A stretch of 6,830 bases of DNA. Source: Acidimicrobiia bacterium (GTDB lineage Bacteria > Actinomycetota > Acidimicrobiia > Acidimicrobiales > AC-14). The stretch spans positions 1-6,830 of the forward strand of contig JAFAUA010000485.1 of the NCBI GenBank assembly GCA_019243595.1, given 5' to 3'. Shown piece by piece: positions 6,230-6,830 of the stretch; within the stretch, counting starts at the first letter, position 1; every line of letters starts with the position of its first letter. The notes beneath the pieces were generated by a model, which saw nothing but the letters and a program-made list of their open reading frames with translations, had not been told where the DNA came from and searched no databases. Position numbers and translations under genes: made by a program.

Positions 6230-6234
6230 TCCTT
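6230..6234 (-). promoter_or_regulatory. Ribosome binding site of the 152-residue protein gene
   Basis: AAGGA on the minus strand lies 6 nt before the ATG at 6223 and fixes that start. No convincing -35/-10 pair is seen just upstream; GTGACA (6255-6250) and TAAGGA (6235-6230) are too closely spaced to be accepted. Confidence 0.6.
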
Positions 6235-6240
6235 ACCCGT

Positions 6241-6552
6241 TTGGGTGTCTGTCACCGCGCCTTCGCCGGTCGGAATCTGCCTTTAGTGGCGTCGGGTAGT
6301 TGTCGTCGTCGGGGTGTGTATGTCGAGCTGACGGCCCATCGGGATCAGCGTTGTGGTGGCCCGATGAAGGGATGTCCCCTGCCCCCGGGACCTATCAGCG
6401 TCGCGGCGACGTCGGAGCCCGGTCTGGGCCATTACCAAGACTTGACTGTCGTCTTGCGAAGCCTTGGGTCGTCAAGCCACAAACTCGCGGGCGGGACGTA
6501 TCGCTGCGGCCTCCAAACCAGCGGCGTGCGTCCCGGCGTTTCGGGTTCCTGA
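6241..6552 (+). other. Non-coding stretch with a series of inverted repeats; possible structured leader or small RNA
   Basis: No frame here has coding character: third positions are often T or A and the translations look random. The stretch instead contains consecutive potential stem-loops: CATCGGG/CCCGATG (6337-6343 with 6360-6366), GTCCC/GGGAC (6374-6378 with 6387-6391), CGTCG/CGACG (6399-6403 with 6407-6411), GCCC/GGGC (6417-6420 with 6426-6429), CTTGAC/GTCAAG (6441-6446 with 6471-6476) and a long hairpin at 6493-6534. A -35-like TTGACT is at 6442-6447 without a good -10. It lies between divergent genes and just upstream of the small plus-strand gene. It matches no RNA family I recognise (not RNase P, tmRNA or SRP RNA). 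In GC-rich DNA such short repeats also arise by chance. Confidence 0.35.
6493..6534 (+). repeat. Long imperfect inverted repeat (14-bp stem, 12-nt loop) before the small gene
   Basis: Positions 6493-6506 pair with 6519-6534 over 14 base pairs, including two G-U pairs and a 2-nt bulge at 6524-6525; the loop is 6507-6518. It ends 19 nt before the ribosome binding site of the gene at 6565. It has no T-run, so it does not look like an intrinsic terminator of that strand. It could shape the 5' leader of the small gene. Confidence 0.5.
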
Positions 6553-6553
6553 C

Positions 6554-6560
6554 GGGAGGG
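6554..6560 (+). promoter_or_regulatory. Ribosome binding site of the 57-residue protein gene
   Basis: GGGAGGG, with GGAGG at 6555-6559, lies 5 nt before the GTG at 6565 and supports this start over the in-frame TTG at 6562. Confidence 0.7.
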
Positions 6561-6564
6561 CTTG

Positions 6565-6738
6565 GTGACTGATGAGCCCATCGGCGAAGAGGTCGTTGGA
6601 CGGGCGCGTCTCGAACACCTGGCCGTCATCGTGCAGGAAATGATCGAGGCGTACGACCAGAACGAGTGGGACCGGCTCAACCGACTGCAGGAGCGGGCGT
6701 GCTTTCTCCTGGGCGCTCTCGACCCACCCGACAGCTGA
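6565..6738 (+). CDS. Small helical protein (57 residues), unknown
   Basis: A GTG at 6565 with a good Shine-Dalgarno sequence opens a frame ending in TGA at 6736-6738. The product starts MTDEPIGEEVVGRARLEHLA. It continues as one or two amphipathic helices (VIVQEMIEAYDQNEWDRLNRLQERACFLLGAL) and ends DPPDS. It is acidic, soluble-looking and has a single Cys46. Most third positions are G or C (for example CTC, GAC, CGG, CTG), as expected of a real gene in this genome, in clear contrast to the sequence before it. The pattern of a short helical hairpin resembles small chaperone- or adaptor-like proteins, but I recognise no family. It is divergent from the 152-residue protein gene and follows the hairpin-rich stretch, which may be its leader. 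Nothing is recognised between its stop and the right edge. Confidence 0.68.
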   Translation: MTDEPIGEEVVGRARLEHLAVIVQEMIEAYDQNEWDRLNRLQERACFLLGALDPPDS

Positions 6739-6830
6739 GGTCAGGGGCTGCACGCATCTGGGTGAGCGGAGCGATGCCGAGCTGGTACCGATAACCCGAC
6801 CCGGCCTCCCGTGCCGATCGTCCCGCATAC

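Noticed and set aside
6442..6469. TTGACT ... TTGGGT as a promoter for the small gene
   Set aside because: The -35 part is good, but the spacer is 16 and the -10 part does not fit TANNNT, so it was not listed as a promoter.
6226..6572. Plus-strand open frames across the hairpin-rich region
   Set aside because: Third positions are often T or A, unlike real genes here; the products are Cys/Arg/Gly-rich and random-looking, with no ribosome binding site.
6739..6830. Possible RNA gene or gene start at the right edge
   Set aside because: The GTG at about 6761 reaches a stop within about 11 codons, and no tRNA-like fold could be drawn.

Overview
This is a very GC-rich window. Codon third positions are mostly G or C, GTG and TTG starts are plausible, and one gene seems to have a leaderless promoter. 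These traits, together with the protein types, point to a high-GC actinobacterium. I cannot place it further, and there is no rRNA, tRNA, insertion sequence or CRISPR array in the window to help.

Layout from left to right. (1) Positions 1-251, minus strand: the N-terminal part of an exported or membrane-anchored protein resembling the alkaline-phosphatase superfamily; it runs off the left edge. (2) 336-949, minus: two overlapping genes for twin-arginine translocation components, tatB-like then tatA-like, with no tatC in view. (3) 950-1056: a divergent promoter region. (4) 1057-1320, plus: an 87-residue protein with a hydrophobic hairpin, whose last codons overlap the end of the next gene. (5) 1284-5474, minus: a 1396-residue P-type ATPase, which dominates the window. 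(6) 5475-5764: a short gap with a candidate 57-residue ORF. (7) 5765-6223, minus: a membrane-anchored, Gly/Ala/Val-rich protein with a basic tail. (8) 6224-6564: a non-coding stretch rich in inverted repeats. (9) 6565-6738, plus: a 57-residue helical protein with a good ribosome binding site. Nothing is recognised in 6739-6830.

The most notable content is in the ATPase. Its C-terminal ~860 residues form a complete P2A-like pump that keeps the Ca2+-ligand positions of SERCA-type enzymes. Its N-terminal ~520 residues carry an HMA-like domain without the metal-binding cysteines, followed by what looks like a second, degenerate P-type ATPase core. That core has lost its nucleotide-binding domain, the DKTGT sequence and the M4 glutamate. 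The alignment between the two halves can be seen directly in the translated sequence, ungapped over about 50 residues at a constant offset of 507.

The minus-strand genes 5765-6223, the candidate ORF and the ATPase could form one transcription unit. The tatB-tatA-phosphatase-like genes could form another. There is no direct evidence that these groups work together.
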